Source: Bacillota bacterium
GTDB taxonomy: Bacteria > Bacillota > Clostridia > Christensenellales > SZUA-584
Assembly (NCBI GenBank): GCA_023396555.1
Contig: JAEWWC010000209.1
Coordinates: 1-21,638 of the forward strand
Length of the DNA: 21,638 nt
Reading direction: 5' to 3'
Shown here: piece after piece, positions 15,406-21,638 of the stretch
Layout of the letters: each line of letters starts with the position of its first letter
How positions within the stretch are numbered: the stretch's first letter is position 1
Program-made: the position numbers and the translations under genes
The notes under the pieces: generated by a model
Databases searched by the model: none
Seen by the model: only the letters and a program-made list of their open reading frames with translations
What the model was told of the DNA's origin: nothing

Positions 15406-15746
15406 GATGATTTCTCCAACAGTCCCGCCTTTTTGAGCAGCTTGCCTAACGATGCTTCTATTTCCGCGAATGTCATATCCTTGGCCGATTCCCTCGGCGT
15501 AAAAACCAGCAGGCAATTTTTCGGTATGCAGTCCAGTCTGGCGAAAAAAGCCTCCTTCATCCGCCGTTTCAATCTGTTTCGCTGTACGCTGTTACCCAGC
15601 TTTCGCGATACCGAAAAACCCACCTTCATATGCGGCGTTTTCGTGATCACATACACGAGCACCAAACGGCTATCCGATACGGACCGGCCTTTTCTGTACA
15701 CATATCTGAATTCTTTATTGCGCCTCAGCGAATATTCGCGCCTCAA
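15402..15746 (-). CDS. rnpA: Ribonuclease P protein component RnpA
   Basis: RnpA is the protein cofactor of RNase P and helps the catalytic RNA bind pre-tRNA 5' leaders. The 114-residue protein is basic. It has the RNR motif in GNSVQRNRLKRRMKEAF (RNRLKRR at 56-62), a typical N-terminus (LRRNKEFRYVYRKG, which binds the leader) and the KVGFSVSRKLG strand. The start is TTG at 15746, with GGAAAG 5 bases upstream; no in-frame ATG gives the conserved N-terminus. The gene overlaps yidD by 4 bases and follows rpmH after 54 bases that contain a terminator-like hairpin. Confidence 0.95.
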   Translation of the reverse strand: MRREYSLRRNKEFRYVYRKGRSVSDSRLVLVYVITKTPHMKVGFSVSRKLGNSVQRNRLKRRMKEAFFARLDCIPKNCLLVFTPRESAKDMTFAEIEASLGKLLKKAGLLEKSS

Positions 15747-15768
15747 TGGTCTTTCCTATCCATATGGC

Positions 15769-15790
15769 AAAAAATGCCGGTTGCCCGGCA
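15769..15790 (-). terminator. Terminator-like hairpin between rpmH and rnpA (probable attenuator)
   Basis: On the minus strand TGCCGG (15790-15785) pairs with CCGGCA (15780-15775) around a GCAA tetraloop and is followed by six T (15774-15769). It lies 10 bases after the rpmH stop and before the rnpA ribosome site. Partial termination here would yield more rpmH than rnpA message. Confidence 0.75.
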
Positions 15791-15800
15791 CCCAGCAAGC

Positions 15801-15935
15801 TTATGCGGAAAGTTCTTTTCTGCCCTTTGCTCTTCTGCGCTTCAGCACATTGCGGCCGTTCCGGGTCTTCATTCTCTGTCTGAAGCCGTGCACCTTCTTG
15901 CGCTGTCTCTTTTTGGGCTGTAACGTCATTTTCAT
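15801..15935 (-). CDS. rpmH: 50S ribosomal protein L34
   Basis: L34 is a small, very basic ribosomal protein of the large subunit. The 44-residue product reads MKMTLQPKKRQRKKVHGFRQ and continues with RMKTRNGRNVLKRRRAKGRKELSA, matching the family throughout, including the near-invariant GFR.RM.T..GR.VL..RR.KGR. The start ATG at 15935 is followed by a second ATG two codons on; the first gives the family's usual N-terminus. It is first in the rpmH-rnpA-yidD-yidC-jag operon. It is too short to be found by a simple long-ORF scan, but the identification is certain. Confidence 0.97.
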   Translation of the reverse strand: MKMTLQPKKRQRKKVHGFRQRMKTRNGRNVLKRRRAKGRKELSA

Positions 15936-16002
15936 GGCCTTAAGTCACTCTCTTTCATATTTTAGCCGGTTGCGGCCTTTATATCGATGGTAAGACGGAT
16001 AT

Positions 16003-16031
16003 ATTATATTGAAGTAACCCGCCGATGTCAA
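16003..16031 (-). promoter_or_regulatory. Consensus promoter for the rpmH operon
   Basis: On the minus strand a perfect TTGACA (16031-16026) and a perfect TATAAT (16008-16003) are separated by exactly 17 bases. This is the strongest promoter seen in the window and suits a ribosomal protein gene. The leader to rpmH would be about 60 bases. Confidence 0.92.
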
Positions 16032-16072
16032 CACCAATGATGTATCAGCCTGTTTTTACCGTGCAACTGTTT

Positions 16073-16354
16073 TCACCTGTTTCGAAAAATGATCCATAAG
16101 ATTAATGCCGCCTGTGCGCATAGTATGACCGGAATCAACGCTTTAAACTTCATTTTTCGTGTCTTGTGCCTAAAGATCATCATTGAGATGTATACTCCCG
16201 CCGCGCCGCCAAACAGCGCCAGCAAAAATAGTGTGCTTTCACGCACGCGCCTTTTATTCCTGATCGCCGCGTGCTTATCCGCCGCGCACACCGCAAACCC
16301 CACGATATTTACTAGTATTAGCGCGGACAAGGCCGCAATCTCCCAAATAGTCAT
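16073..16354 (-). CDS. DUF1294 family small membrane protein
   Basis: This is a 93-residue membrane protein with three hydrophobic segments near 4-24, 41-60 and 72-90. It carries the DUF1294 pattern: an ADKHAAIRNKRRVRE loop, a glycine-rich LFGGAAGVYISM segment, and FRHKTRKMKF with the conserved HKT. The function of the family is unknown. I use the ATG at 16354, which has GGGAGAAG upstream. A much longer in-frame extension to 16693 runs antisense into the aminotransferase and has no family resemblance. It diverges from the aminotransferase and points toward the rpmH promoter, with no terminator visible between them. Confidence 0.86.
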   Translation of the reverse strand: MTIWEIAALSALILVNIVGFAVCAADKHAAIRNKRRVRESTLFLLALFGGAAGVYISMMIFRHKTRKMKFKALIPVILCAQAALILWIIFRNR

Positions 16355-16415
16355 AAAACTTCTCCCGCCCACCCATTTTAACCGTTCATTACGGCATACA
16401 GCAAGCGGCAAAACT

Positions 16416-16444
16416 TTGATTTTTACAAACCAAACGTATATAAT
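16416..16444 (+). promoter_or_regulatory. Promoter for the aminotransferase
   Basis: TTGATT (16416-16421) and TATAAT (16439-16444) are separated by 17 bases. Transcription would start near 16451, which rules out the in-frame ATG at 16449 and any earlier codon as the gene's start. Confidence 0.75.
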
Positions 16445-16490
16445 CAACATGAAACAGTTAAAAGCACATATCCCAACAGACAAAGGAGAA

Positions 16491-17681
16491 ATGCGTCCCT
16501 TCGGGCGCGTCAAACAAACTGCCATGCAAACATCCAAACTCATGCAGCGTCTTTCTTCAGGAATATTTACCGAACTCGCCAAAGAAAAGGCGGCGCTCAT
16601 CGCGTCCGGCGTCGATGTGATCGACCTCGGCGTGGGTACGCCAAATATACCGCCCGCTCCGGTCATCAAGCAAACCATCGCGGATGAAGCCATGAAAGAC
16701 TCAAGCTATGTCTACGCCATCGGAGATCTGCCGGAGCTCTCGGATGCAGCCGCTCAATGGTACAGCCGCCGATACGGCGTCGAGCTGGATCCCAAAACAG
16801 AAGTCTGCGCCGTGCTGGGCACGCAGGAGGGTTTGGCTCATTGCTGTCTGCCCGTCATAGACCCCGGCGATACCGTGATACTGCAGGACCCGTGCTATCC
16901 GGCATTTTTTGTGGGCGCGGCGCTGGCGCATGCCGAGGTGTTCCGCGTCCCGCAGCGGCCCGAGAACGGCTTCATCACCGATTTCGCAGACATCCCATCG
17001 GAAGTGGCACAGCGCGCGAAGCTGATGATCGTGTCATACCCCAACAACCCCACCACAGCTGTCGCGCCGCCGTCGTTCTATGACGAGCTGATCGCATTTG
17101 CAAAAGCCAACGATATATTCGTCATTCACGACAATGCCTATAGCGAACTTGCCTTCGACGGCATCCGTGTGGGCAGCTTCCTTGCGCATAAGGGCGCGAA
17201 GGATATCGGCGCGGAGTTCAATTCGCTGTCCAAGACGTACGGCTACGCCGGTGCACGCCTCGGATTCTGCGTCGGCAACGCCGAGTATGTCTCAGGCTTA
17301 AAGCAGATCAAATCCAATACCGACTACGGCGTGTTCCTGCCGGTGCAGCGAGCGGGCATCTGCGCGCTCGAGTGCGACGACGCCGTCGTCCGCTTCACGT
17401 CTGGCGAATACGAGAAACGCCGTGACCTGCTGATCCGCGCATTTGACGAAGCCGGCTGGACGATCACTCCGCCCAAAGCCACGATGTTTGTGTGGGCCAA
17501 AACGCCTCAAGCCTGGCCCGACGATATCACGTTTGCGCAGATGCTCATGCGCAAGGCCGGTGTCATCGTGGTACCGGGCAGCGCCTTCGGAGATCAGGGC
17601 AGAGGCTACGTTCGCATCGCGCTCGTTCAGGACCGTGACCGCATCGAGGAAGCCGCCCGCCGCATCAGCGGATGCTTATAG
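16491..17681 (+). CDS. Class I/II PLP-dependent aminotransferase (LL-diaminopimelate aminotransferase-like)
   Basis: This is a 396-residue fold-type-I aminotransferase. The PLP lysine is K248 in SLSKTYGYAGARLGF. Other family features are DLGVGTPNIPP near the N-terminus, YPNNPTT (the Asn contacting PLP), IHDNAYSELAFDG, and a C-terminal GYVRIALVQ strand with the substrate-carboxylate arginine. The KSNTDYGVFLPVQRAG segment resembles enzymes annotated as LL-diaminopimelate aminotransferase, which would supply lysine and peptidoglycan precursors. Other amino-acid specificities cannot be excluded. The start is uncertain: ATG at 16491 has AGGAG only 2 bases upstream, and ATG at 16524 has none. The promoter at 16416-16444 favours 16491. 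Confidence 0.83.
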   Translation: MRPFGRVKQTAMQTSKLMQRLSSGIFTELAKEKAALIASGVDVIDLGVGTPNIPPAPVIKQTIADEAMKDSSYVYAIGDLPELSDAAAQWYSRRYGVELDPKTEVCAVLGTQEGLAHCCLPVIDPGDTVILQDPCYPAFFVGAALAHAEVFRVPQRPENGFITDFADIPSEVAQRAKLMIVSYPNNPTTAVAPPSFYDELIAFAKANDIFVIHDNAYSELAFDGIRVGSFLAHKGAKDIGAEFNSLSKTYGYAGARLGFCVGNAEYVSGLKQIKSNTDYGVFLPVQRAGICALECDDAVVRFTSGEYEKRRDLLIRAFDEAGWTITPPKATMFVWAKTPQAWPDDITFAQMLMRKAGVIVVPGSAFGDQGRGYVRIALVQDRDRIEEAARRISGCL

Positions 17682-17696
17682 CATAACAGACCATTT

Positions 17697-17878
17697 TACG
17701 AGGGCGCTGCCCTCGTGCTCCCGCTCAAGGAACGAGTCCCTTGAGAATCCCATTGTGCCTTGCCGTTTCCGGCAAGGCGGAACAGTTATATTAAGTAACG
17801 AGAAATGCGAAGCATTTCTCTGATGGGTTTCCAAAGGGATGCATCCCTTTGGCGGTGGTGTGGAGGCAGCGCCTCCAC
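17697..17878. repeat. Array of six consecutive hairpins
   Basis: Six palindromic stems lie in series. (1) CGAGGGC/GCCCTCG, 17699-17715, loop GCT. (2) CTCAAGG/CCTTGAG, 17724-17745, 8-base loop. (3) GCCTTGCCG/CGGCAAGGC, 17757-17778, loop TTTC. (4) GAGAAATGC/GCATTTCTC, 17800-17820, loop GAA. (5) CCAAAGGGA/TCCCTTTGG, 17831-17852, loop TGCA. (6) GTGGAGGC/GCCTCCAC, 17860-17878, loop AGC. Every stem is perfect over 7 to 9 base pairs, and gaps between stems are 7 to 21 bases. None is followed by a T run on the plus strand, so they do not look like ordinary terminators. No coding frame is credible here. The array separates the aminotransferase from the phzF-like gene. Confidence 0.85.
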
Positions 17879-17909
17879 GGTCTTATAAAACCCGAGGAGG
17901 GCCAAAGCA

Positions 17910-18689
17910 ATGAAATACTTCGTCATCGATGTGTTCACGGATAAGCTGTTCGGCGGCAACCCGGCGGGCGTGTGCCTGCTGGAGTCCTGGTTGGACGATG
18001 CGGTAATGCAAAATATCGCGATGGAGAACAACCTCGCGGAGACGGCTTTTCTCGTGCGTGAAGATAAAAGCGCATACGGTCTGCGCTGGTTTACGCCCGA
18101 GGTGGAGATCGACCTGTGTGGTCATGCCACGCTCGCCAGCGCATTCGTGCTGATGAACGAAGTCCGTGCCGTATCCGATACGGTAGACTTCCATACCCAG
18201 AGCGGCACGCTCACCGTTACCAAAAACGGCGATATATTCACGATGGACTTCCCCACCCGAGCGCCAGTCCGCTGCGACGTGCCGCAGCTGCTGGAACAGG
18301 CGCTGGGCGCATCCGTATTGGAAACGCACATGTCCCGTGACCTGCTGGTGCTGCTGAACAGCGAGGATGCCGTCCGCCATCTTCGCCCGGACTTCGCGCT
18401 GCTCCGGCAGATCGATAACGTATTCGCCATCATCGTCACCGCCAAAGGGACGGACTGCGACTTCGTCTCGCGCTTCTTCGCGCCGGGTGCAGGCATACTC
18501 GAAGATCCGGTCACCGGCTCGTCCCACTGCACGCTCATCCCGTTCTGGAGCGGCCGCCTCGGCAAACAGCGCATGACGGCTCGCCAGCTCTCCGCCCGCG
18601 GTGGCAGTCTCCTCTGCGAAGACTGCGGCGAGCGTGTCAAAATCGGCGGCACCGCCGTATGCTACCTGCGCGGAGAAATCAGCCTGTAA
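17910..18689 (+). CDS. PhzF-family isomerase-like protein
   Basis: This is a 259-residue member of the PhzF/YHI9/YddE family, whose two-lobed fold resembles diaminopimelate epimerase. It has the N-terminal VIDVFTDKLFGGNPAGV, the catalytic-type glutamate E44 in NLAETAFL, WFTPEVEIDLCGHATLAS (GHATL at 71-75), and DPVTGSSHC near 196-204. PhzF itself isomerises a phenazine precursor, but most members are orphan enzymes of unknown substrate. No phenazine genes are present here, so a phenazine role is not supported. The ATG at 17910 has GAGGAGG (17894-17900) upstream. It may share a transcript with the two small genes downstream; the first follows 19 bases after this stop. Confidence 0.9.
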   Translation: MKYFVIDVFTDKLFGGNPAGVCLLESWLDDAVMQNIAMENNLAETAFLVREDKSAYGLRWFTPEVEIDLCGHATLASAFVLMNEVRAVSDTVDFHTQSGTLTVTKNGDIFTMDFPTRAPVRCDVPQLLEQALGASVLETHMSRDLLVLLNSEDAVRHLRPDFALLRQIDNVFAIIVTAKGTDCDFVSRFFAPGAGILEDPVTGSSHCTLIPFWSGRLGKQRMTARQLSARGGSLLCEDCGERVKIGGTAVCYLRGEISL

Positions 18690-18708
18690 GCGTTGAAAGG
18701 AGTTGTAC

Positions 18709-18954
18709 ATGATTTCGATATGGAACCGCCATGAAGTGTATATGGGCTTTGATGTCGACCAGCTCTCCCATGTCCGCAAAACGCTAACCGATGCCGGCAT
18801 CCCCTTTATCCGGCGTTCCAGCAATCAAACATTACGCAGCCGCATGGGGTCATTCGGCGAAAGTTCCTCTTTCACGGCGCTCAGCTACATATATGTGCAC
18901 AAGGACGATTTGGACCGGGCGCACGCCGCGCTCCACACCTCTCCCATACGATAG
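18709..18954 (+). CDS. Small DUF2007-like protein, first of a tandem pair
   Basis: This is an 81-residue protein of unknown function. It begins MISIWNRHEVYMGFD, continues VRKTLTDAGIPFIRRS, and ends with YIYVHKDDLDRAHAALH. The plan (a strand, a helix carrying an L...AGI motif, and a final strand-helix of the form V..DLDRA...L) resembles the small DUF2007 putative signal-transducing proteins, but I hold this loosely. The ATG at 18709 is 6 bases after AAAGGAG. It is clearly paralogous to the next gene, 10 bases downstream. There is no signal peptide or membrane segment. Confidence 0.7.
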   Translation: MISIWNRHEVYMGFDVDQLSHVRKTLTDAGIPFIRRSSNQTLRSRMGSFGESSSFTALSYIYVHKDDLDRAHAALHTSPIR

Positions 18955-18964
18955 GAGGTTTGCC

Positions 18965-19216
18965 ATGATCATGCTCTGGAACCGAAAAGAAGTGTTTGCC
19001 GGTTTCGACATCGGCCAGCTCGCCCGCGTTCGCGATACGCTGTCCGCTGCGGGCATACGTTATATAATCCGGTCCGTAGATCACGTCGCGTCCCACCGAA
19101 GCGTCATTAGCTCAAACAGGGGAAACCCCCTGCTGTCCAGCATGTACTACGTCTACGTCCACAAGACCGACCTGGACCGCGCGCAGCACGAGCTGCACAA
19201 ACCCCGAAGGTATTAA
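18965..19216 (+). CDS. Small DUF2007-like protein, second of a tandem pair
   Basis: This 83-residue protein is paralogous to the preceding one. Shared positions include WNR.EV..GFD..QL..VR.TL, then AGI....RS, then Y.YVHK.DLDRA...LH. They differ most in the middle (residues about 38-60), which is probably a loop. The ATG at 18965 is 6 bases after AGGAGG (18953-18958); an in-frame extension to 18791 would overlap the first gene in another frame and is rejected. The function is unknown. The tandem arrangement and equal ribosome sites suggest co-expression, perhaps as a hetero-oligomer. Confidence 0.7.
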   Translation: MIMLWNRKEVFAGFDIGQLARVRDTLSAAGIRYIIRSVDHVASHRSVISSNRGNPLLSSMYYVYVHKTDLDRAQHELHKPRRY

Positions 19217-19253
19217 CCCGATTAACATCAAGCGCATATCTTCTCCCTAACTG

Positions 19254-19283
19254 AAAAAGCCGCCGCATATCCCTGCGACGGCT
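19254..19283 (-). terminator. Intrinsic terminator after the glutamate synthase GXGXG gene
   Basis: On the minus strand AGCCGTCGCA (19283-19274) pairs with TGCGGCGGCT (19267-19258) over ten positions, one a T-G pair, with a 6-base loop. A T run follows (19257-19254, extending the final stem T). It lies 11 bases past the stop at 19295. Confidence 0.88.
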
Positions 19284-19294
19284 GATAACCGTTC

Positions 19295-20029
19295 CTAGTT
19301 GCCCACGTACATGTTGCCGTACGGTCTCTTGCTTTTGGGCTGATACAGCTTGAACTCGCCTACGCCGATACCGGAAACGTCCACGTCGAAATACGCGGCA
19401 TACTCGTCCAGCGTCCTCTGCAGAAACGCCCTGTCCTCATCGTCCAGCTCCTTGCGTGCGATCTCACGGCCCATCAGCGCCTCGGTCACCTCGCCGCGGA
19501 TATACATCCTACCTCCGTGCATGCCGGTGCCGAAAAACTTTCCGGCCGCCTTCTCACCCGGCTTCAAGTTAAGGCCCAGCACCACCACGCGGCCCCCCGC
19601 CATATATTCGCCGAGGAAGTCGCCCGCCTTGGTGCCGATCACCACCTTGGGCACCTTGTCCATGTACTCCTTCATGTGGATGCCGGCGCGGTAGCCCGCG
19701 TAGCCCTGTATATATATCTCTCCGCCGCGCATCGCGTAGCCCATAATATCGCCGCAGTTGCCGTGTACGATCAACTTCCCGTCGTTCATCGTGTTGGCGA
19801 CGCCGTCCTGCGCGTTGCCGAACACCTCCAGCGTCGCGCCGTCCATGTAACAGGCCGAATCGTTGCCCAGCGTGCCGTGCACGTTCAGCTTGGTATGGCT
19901 TTTGAGGCCGCAGCCGATGTACCGATGTCCGTATACCTCGTTCACCGTGATCTCGCCCGGCTCTTGCGCCAGTGCCTTTATTTGCTCATTCAAGTCGCTG
20001 TAATATTGCGATCCTGCCGTCAGTTCCAT
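19295..20029 (-). CDS. GXGXG-motif subunit of glutamate synthase (GltB C-terminal-like)
   Basis: This is a 244-residue protein with the right-handed beta-helix GXGXG domain found at the C-terminus of large-subunit glutamate synthase (also in formylmethanofuran dehydrogenase subunit C). Repeated glycine-centred turns run from VHGTLGNDSACYMDG through VHGNCGDIMGYAMRGGEIYIQG, then AGGRVVVLGLN and GTGMHGGRMYIRGEV. In some Bacteria and Archaea glutamate synthase is split so that this domain is a separate protein. The next genes upstream encode FAD and Fe-S partners, which supports the split enzyme over the methanofuran enzyme. It ends with its own terminator and starts 16 bases after the FAD gene stop. 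Confidence 0.88.
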   Translation of the reverse strand: MELTAGSQYYSDLNEQIKALAQEPGEITVNEVYGHRYIGCGLKSHTKLNVHGTLGNDSACYMDGATLEVFGNAQDGVANTMNDGKLIVHGNCGDIMGYAMRGGEIYIQGYAGYRAGIHMKEYMDKVPKVVIGTKAGDFLGEYMAGGRVVVLGLNLKPGEKAAGKFFGTGMHGGRMYIRGEVTEALMGREIARKELDDEDRAFLQRTLDEYAAYFDVDVSGIGVGEFKLYQPKSKRPYGNMYVGN

Positions 20030-20045
20030 TTTACCCCTATCCCCT

Positions 20046-21296
20046 TTATGAAGAAATGCGCTGCTTCATGCGCTCCTGTCCCAGCGCCATCAGACCGAAG
20101 CCGTCGTCCGTCAGCTTGCCTTCCAGACTGTAGAGCGGTATGCGCTCGCTCATCAGATACGTATAGATGCCCGCGCGGTCCACATCGCCGACGAGTATCA
20201 TGCCCACCAGCCTGTCGTCCTTCACGAAGAAGCGCTTGGACGCGCCGGTCTTCTCATCGTATTTAGCCAGCAACTCAATACCTTCGCCGCCCTGCACGCC
20301 CGCGGTGATCACCGAAAGGCCGAAGAATCCCACGGCGTTCATCGGGAACACGCCGGTGAAATCATCCTTCTTACCCGCCATGTCGTAGCCCGCCGCGCGC
20401 CCCTGCGCATAGGCATTGGGCCACAGCGCCATGATCTTGCGCTCGCCCGTTATCGCATCCACACCCTCAGTCACGTCGCCCGCCGCCCATATATCCGCCA
20501 CATTGGTCCGCATCGTATCGTCCACGATGATGCCGCGGTTCACGTCCACGCCCGCCGCCTTGGCTTCCGCCACGTTGGGCCTCACGCCCACGCCCATCAC
20601 CAGCACGTCGCACGGCAGAACGGTGCCGTCTTTCAACACCACCTGCTCAATGTGCTTATCGCCGATCACTTCGCCCACCGTCATGCCGAGGTGGAACGTT
20701 ACGCCGTTCTCCTCCAGACGCTTTTGTACCGGAGCCGCCGCCGCTTCGTCCAGTATCATCGGCAGCACGCGCGGCGCCATCTCCACCACATGCACGCTGC
20801 CTGCCACCGGCGCGATACCTTCCGCCGCCTTAAGACCGATCAGTCCCGCGCCGACCACGACCACATTGGCGTCCTTAGATATCCATTTCTCGATGCCCAG
20901 CGCGTCGTCGTATTTAAGGAACGTATAAAAGTTGTCCTGATCCTTCAATCCTTCCGTCGGCGGCACGAACGGGGACGAACCCGTCGCGATCAGCAGCTTG
21001 TCGTACTTCACCGTTTCACCGCCATCCAGCGTCACCGTCTTTTGCTTCGGGTCAATCGCCGTCGCCTTTTTGCCGAACATCGTAGTCACGCCAAACTTCT
21101 CGTAGAAGTCCTGCTTGCGGTACACCATGTTCTTGGCGCTGACCTTACCCGCGAGGTAATACGATATGAGCGGGCGCGAGTAAACGTGATGAGTCTCGTC
21201 GGAGATCACCGTGATGCGGCCTTCCTTGTCGCACTTGCGAAGCCCCTCGATGCAGCCCACCGCCGCGGCCGAGTTGCCGATAATCACATAATCCAT
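20046..21296 (-). CDS. FAD-dependent NAD(P) oxidoreductase of the split glutamate synthase
   Basis: This 416-residue flavoprotein has two Rossmann folds: an N-terminal FAD-binding VIIGNSAAAVGC (4-15) and a central NAD(P)-binding VVVVGAGLIGLKAAE (145-159). An LLIATGSSPF motif (101-110) and a second FAD contact in DIWAAGDVTE are also present. It resembles the pyridine-nucleotide-disulphide/rubredoxin-reductase group and would pass electrons from NAD(P)H to the Fe-S partner. It starts 3 bases after the Fe-S gene, with GGAGGAG in the end of that gene, and is followed by the GXGXG gene. The context strongly suggests the electron-input subunit of glutamate synthase, although the family alone would not prove it. 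Confidence 0.87.
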   Translation of the reverse strand: MDYVIIGNSAAAVGCIEGLRKCDKEGRITVISDETHHVYSRPLISYYLAGKVSAKNMVYRKQDFYEKFGVTTMFGKKATAIDPKQKTVTLDGGETVKYDKLLIATGSSPFVPPTEGLKDQDNFYTFLKYDDALGIEKWISKDANVVVVGAGLIGLKAAEGIAPVAGSVHVVEMAPRVLPMILDEAAAAPVQKRLEENGVTFHLGMTVGEVIGDKHIEQVVLKDGTVLPCDVLVMGVGVRPNVAEAKAAGVDVNRGIIVDDTMRTNVADIWAAGDVTEGVDAITGERKIMALWPNAYAQGRAAGYDMAGKKDDFTGVFPMNAVGFFGLSVITAGVQGGEGIELLAKYDEKTGASKRFFVKDDRLVGMILVGDVDRAGIYTYLMSERIPLYSLEGKLTDDGFGLMALGQERMKQRISS

Positions 21297-21299
21297 GGC

Positions 21300-21638
21300 T
21301 TACTCCTCCCCTCTATCTTCATACTTGAGCGCGTTGTTCGGGCAGTGCTTGACGCATTCCGGTTCGCCGCTCTGCGCGCACAGGTCGCATTTCGCCGCCA
21401 CCTTCTTTTTGCCCTCGTCCCGCACGATCGCGCCGAACGGGCACACCAGCACGCAAGTCCAGCAGCCCACGCAGCGCTCCGTCTCGTTGAACACCAGCCC
21501 CGTCTCCGGGTCCTTCTGCATCGCCCCGGTGATGCAGCCCTGCACGCACTTGGGGTCGTCGCAGTGGCGGCACTGCAGCGCGAAATTGATCTTATCGCCC
21601 GTCTCAATGTGCAGCCGTTCCACCGGCCGCGGATACTC
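21300..21638 (-). CDS. 4Fe-4S ferredoxin-type electron-transfer subunit (N-terminus cut off by window)
   Basis: The reading frame is open to the right edge, so the start lies outside; the GTG at 21623 is internal or at best one candidate. The visible 112 residues carry several Fe-S cluster motifs: CRHCDDPKCVQGC, CVGCWTCVLVCP and CDLCAQSGEPECVKHCP. These match the DmsB/HycB type of multi-cluster ferredoxin. It would relay electrons between the FAD subunit and the FMN/glutamate-forming subunit of the split glutamate synthase. The amidotransferase and FMN-domain genes are expected to lie further to the right. It precedes the FAD gene by 3 bases. Confidence 0.88.
   Translation of the reverse strand, partial: EYPRPVERLHIETGDKINFALQCRHCDDPKCVQGCITGAMQKDPETGLVFNETERCVGCWTCVLVCPFGAIVRDEGKKKVAAKCDLCAQSGEPECVKHCPNNALKYEDRGEE

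Noticed and set aside
16032..16120. Possible origin of replication upstream of rpmH
   Set aside because: I found no DnaA boxes (TTATCCACA-like), no AT-rich 13-mer series, and dnaA is absent.
16355..16693. N-terminal extension of the DUF1294 protein
   Set aside because: It is antisense to the aminotransferase, lacks family similarity, and a good ribosome site precedes the internal ATG at 16354.
17697..17878. The hairpin string as a CRISPR array or an IS end
   Set aside because: The stems differ in sequence, so there is no constant repeat with variable spacers, and no transposase or target duplication is visible.
17883..18824. 313-codon open frame on the minus strand opposite the PhzF-family gene
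   Set aside because: The plus strand carries an unmistakable PhzF family protein with conserved motifs; the antisense product shows none.

Overview
The window reads as a chromosomal segment of a moderately GC-rich Bacillota bacterium, probably a Clostridia relative. The evidence is a Noc-type ParB protein, a DnaD and DnaI-like loader pair, a YycJ/RlmH pair, the rpmH-rnpA-yidD-yidC-jag block, and an archaeal/Thermotoga-type split glutamate synthase. Many of these families cluster near the replication origin in Bacillota. However, dnaA, gyrase, parA and the mnmE/mnmG genes are absent, and I see no DnaA-box cluster or parS site. It is best described as a rearranged origin-proximal neighbourhood. 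No rRNA, tRNA, CRISPR array, phage or IS element was recognised.

Layout, left to right. (1) 1-893, minus: the end of a cobalamin operon, cobO followed by a truncated cobU. (2) 1006-3338, plus: a YycJ-like metallo-hydrolase, rlmH, then noc, closed by a strong terminator. (3) 3482-5466, plus: a condensation/acyltransferase-like enzyme paired with a zinc-ribbon, multi-pass membrane protein. (4) 5582-6877, minus: murA, whose leader has a hairpin between a good Shine-Dalgarno sequence and the start codon. (5) 7240-11434, plus: a DnaD protein with four tandem DnaD-type repeats, a DnaC/DnaI-like ATPase, and oligoendopeptidase F. (6) 11527-12321, plus: a sugar-phosphate isomerase/epimerase-like TIM barrel, convergent with a cyclophilin lipoprotein (12480-13151, minus). 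(7) 13274-15935, minus: rpmH-rnpA-yidD-yidC-jag from a consensus promoter, with a terminator-like hairpin between rpmH and rnpA. (8) 16073-16354, minus: a DUF1294 membrane protein, divergent from an aminotransferase (16491-17681, plus). (9) 17697-17878: six consecutive near-perfect hairpins in a gene-free gap, followed by a PhzF-family protein and two tandem paralogous small proteins. (10) 19295-21638, minus: GXGXG subunit, FAD/NAD(P) oxidoreductase and a truncated Fe-S protein of a split glutamate synthase.

How the genes work together: rpmH-rnpA-yidD-yidC-jag links ribosome assembly, RNase P and membrane-protein insertion. DnaD and the ATPase are expected to cooperate in loading the replicative helicase. 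Noc would coordinate division with the nucleoid. The Fe-S, FAD and GXGXG genes would form the electron-input and structural parts of glutamate synthase, with the amidotransferase and FMN subunits expected beyond the right edge.

The least explained features are the six-hairpin array, the tandem small-protein pair, the four-repeat DnaD, and the hairpin in the murA leader. All functional calls come from reading the sequence and recalling families; no database search was run.
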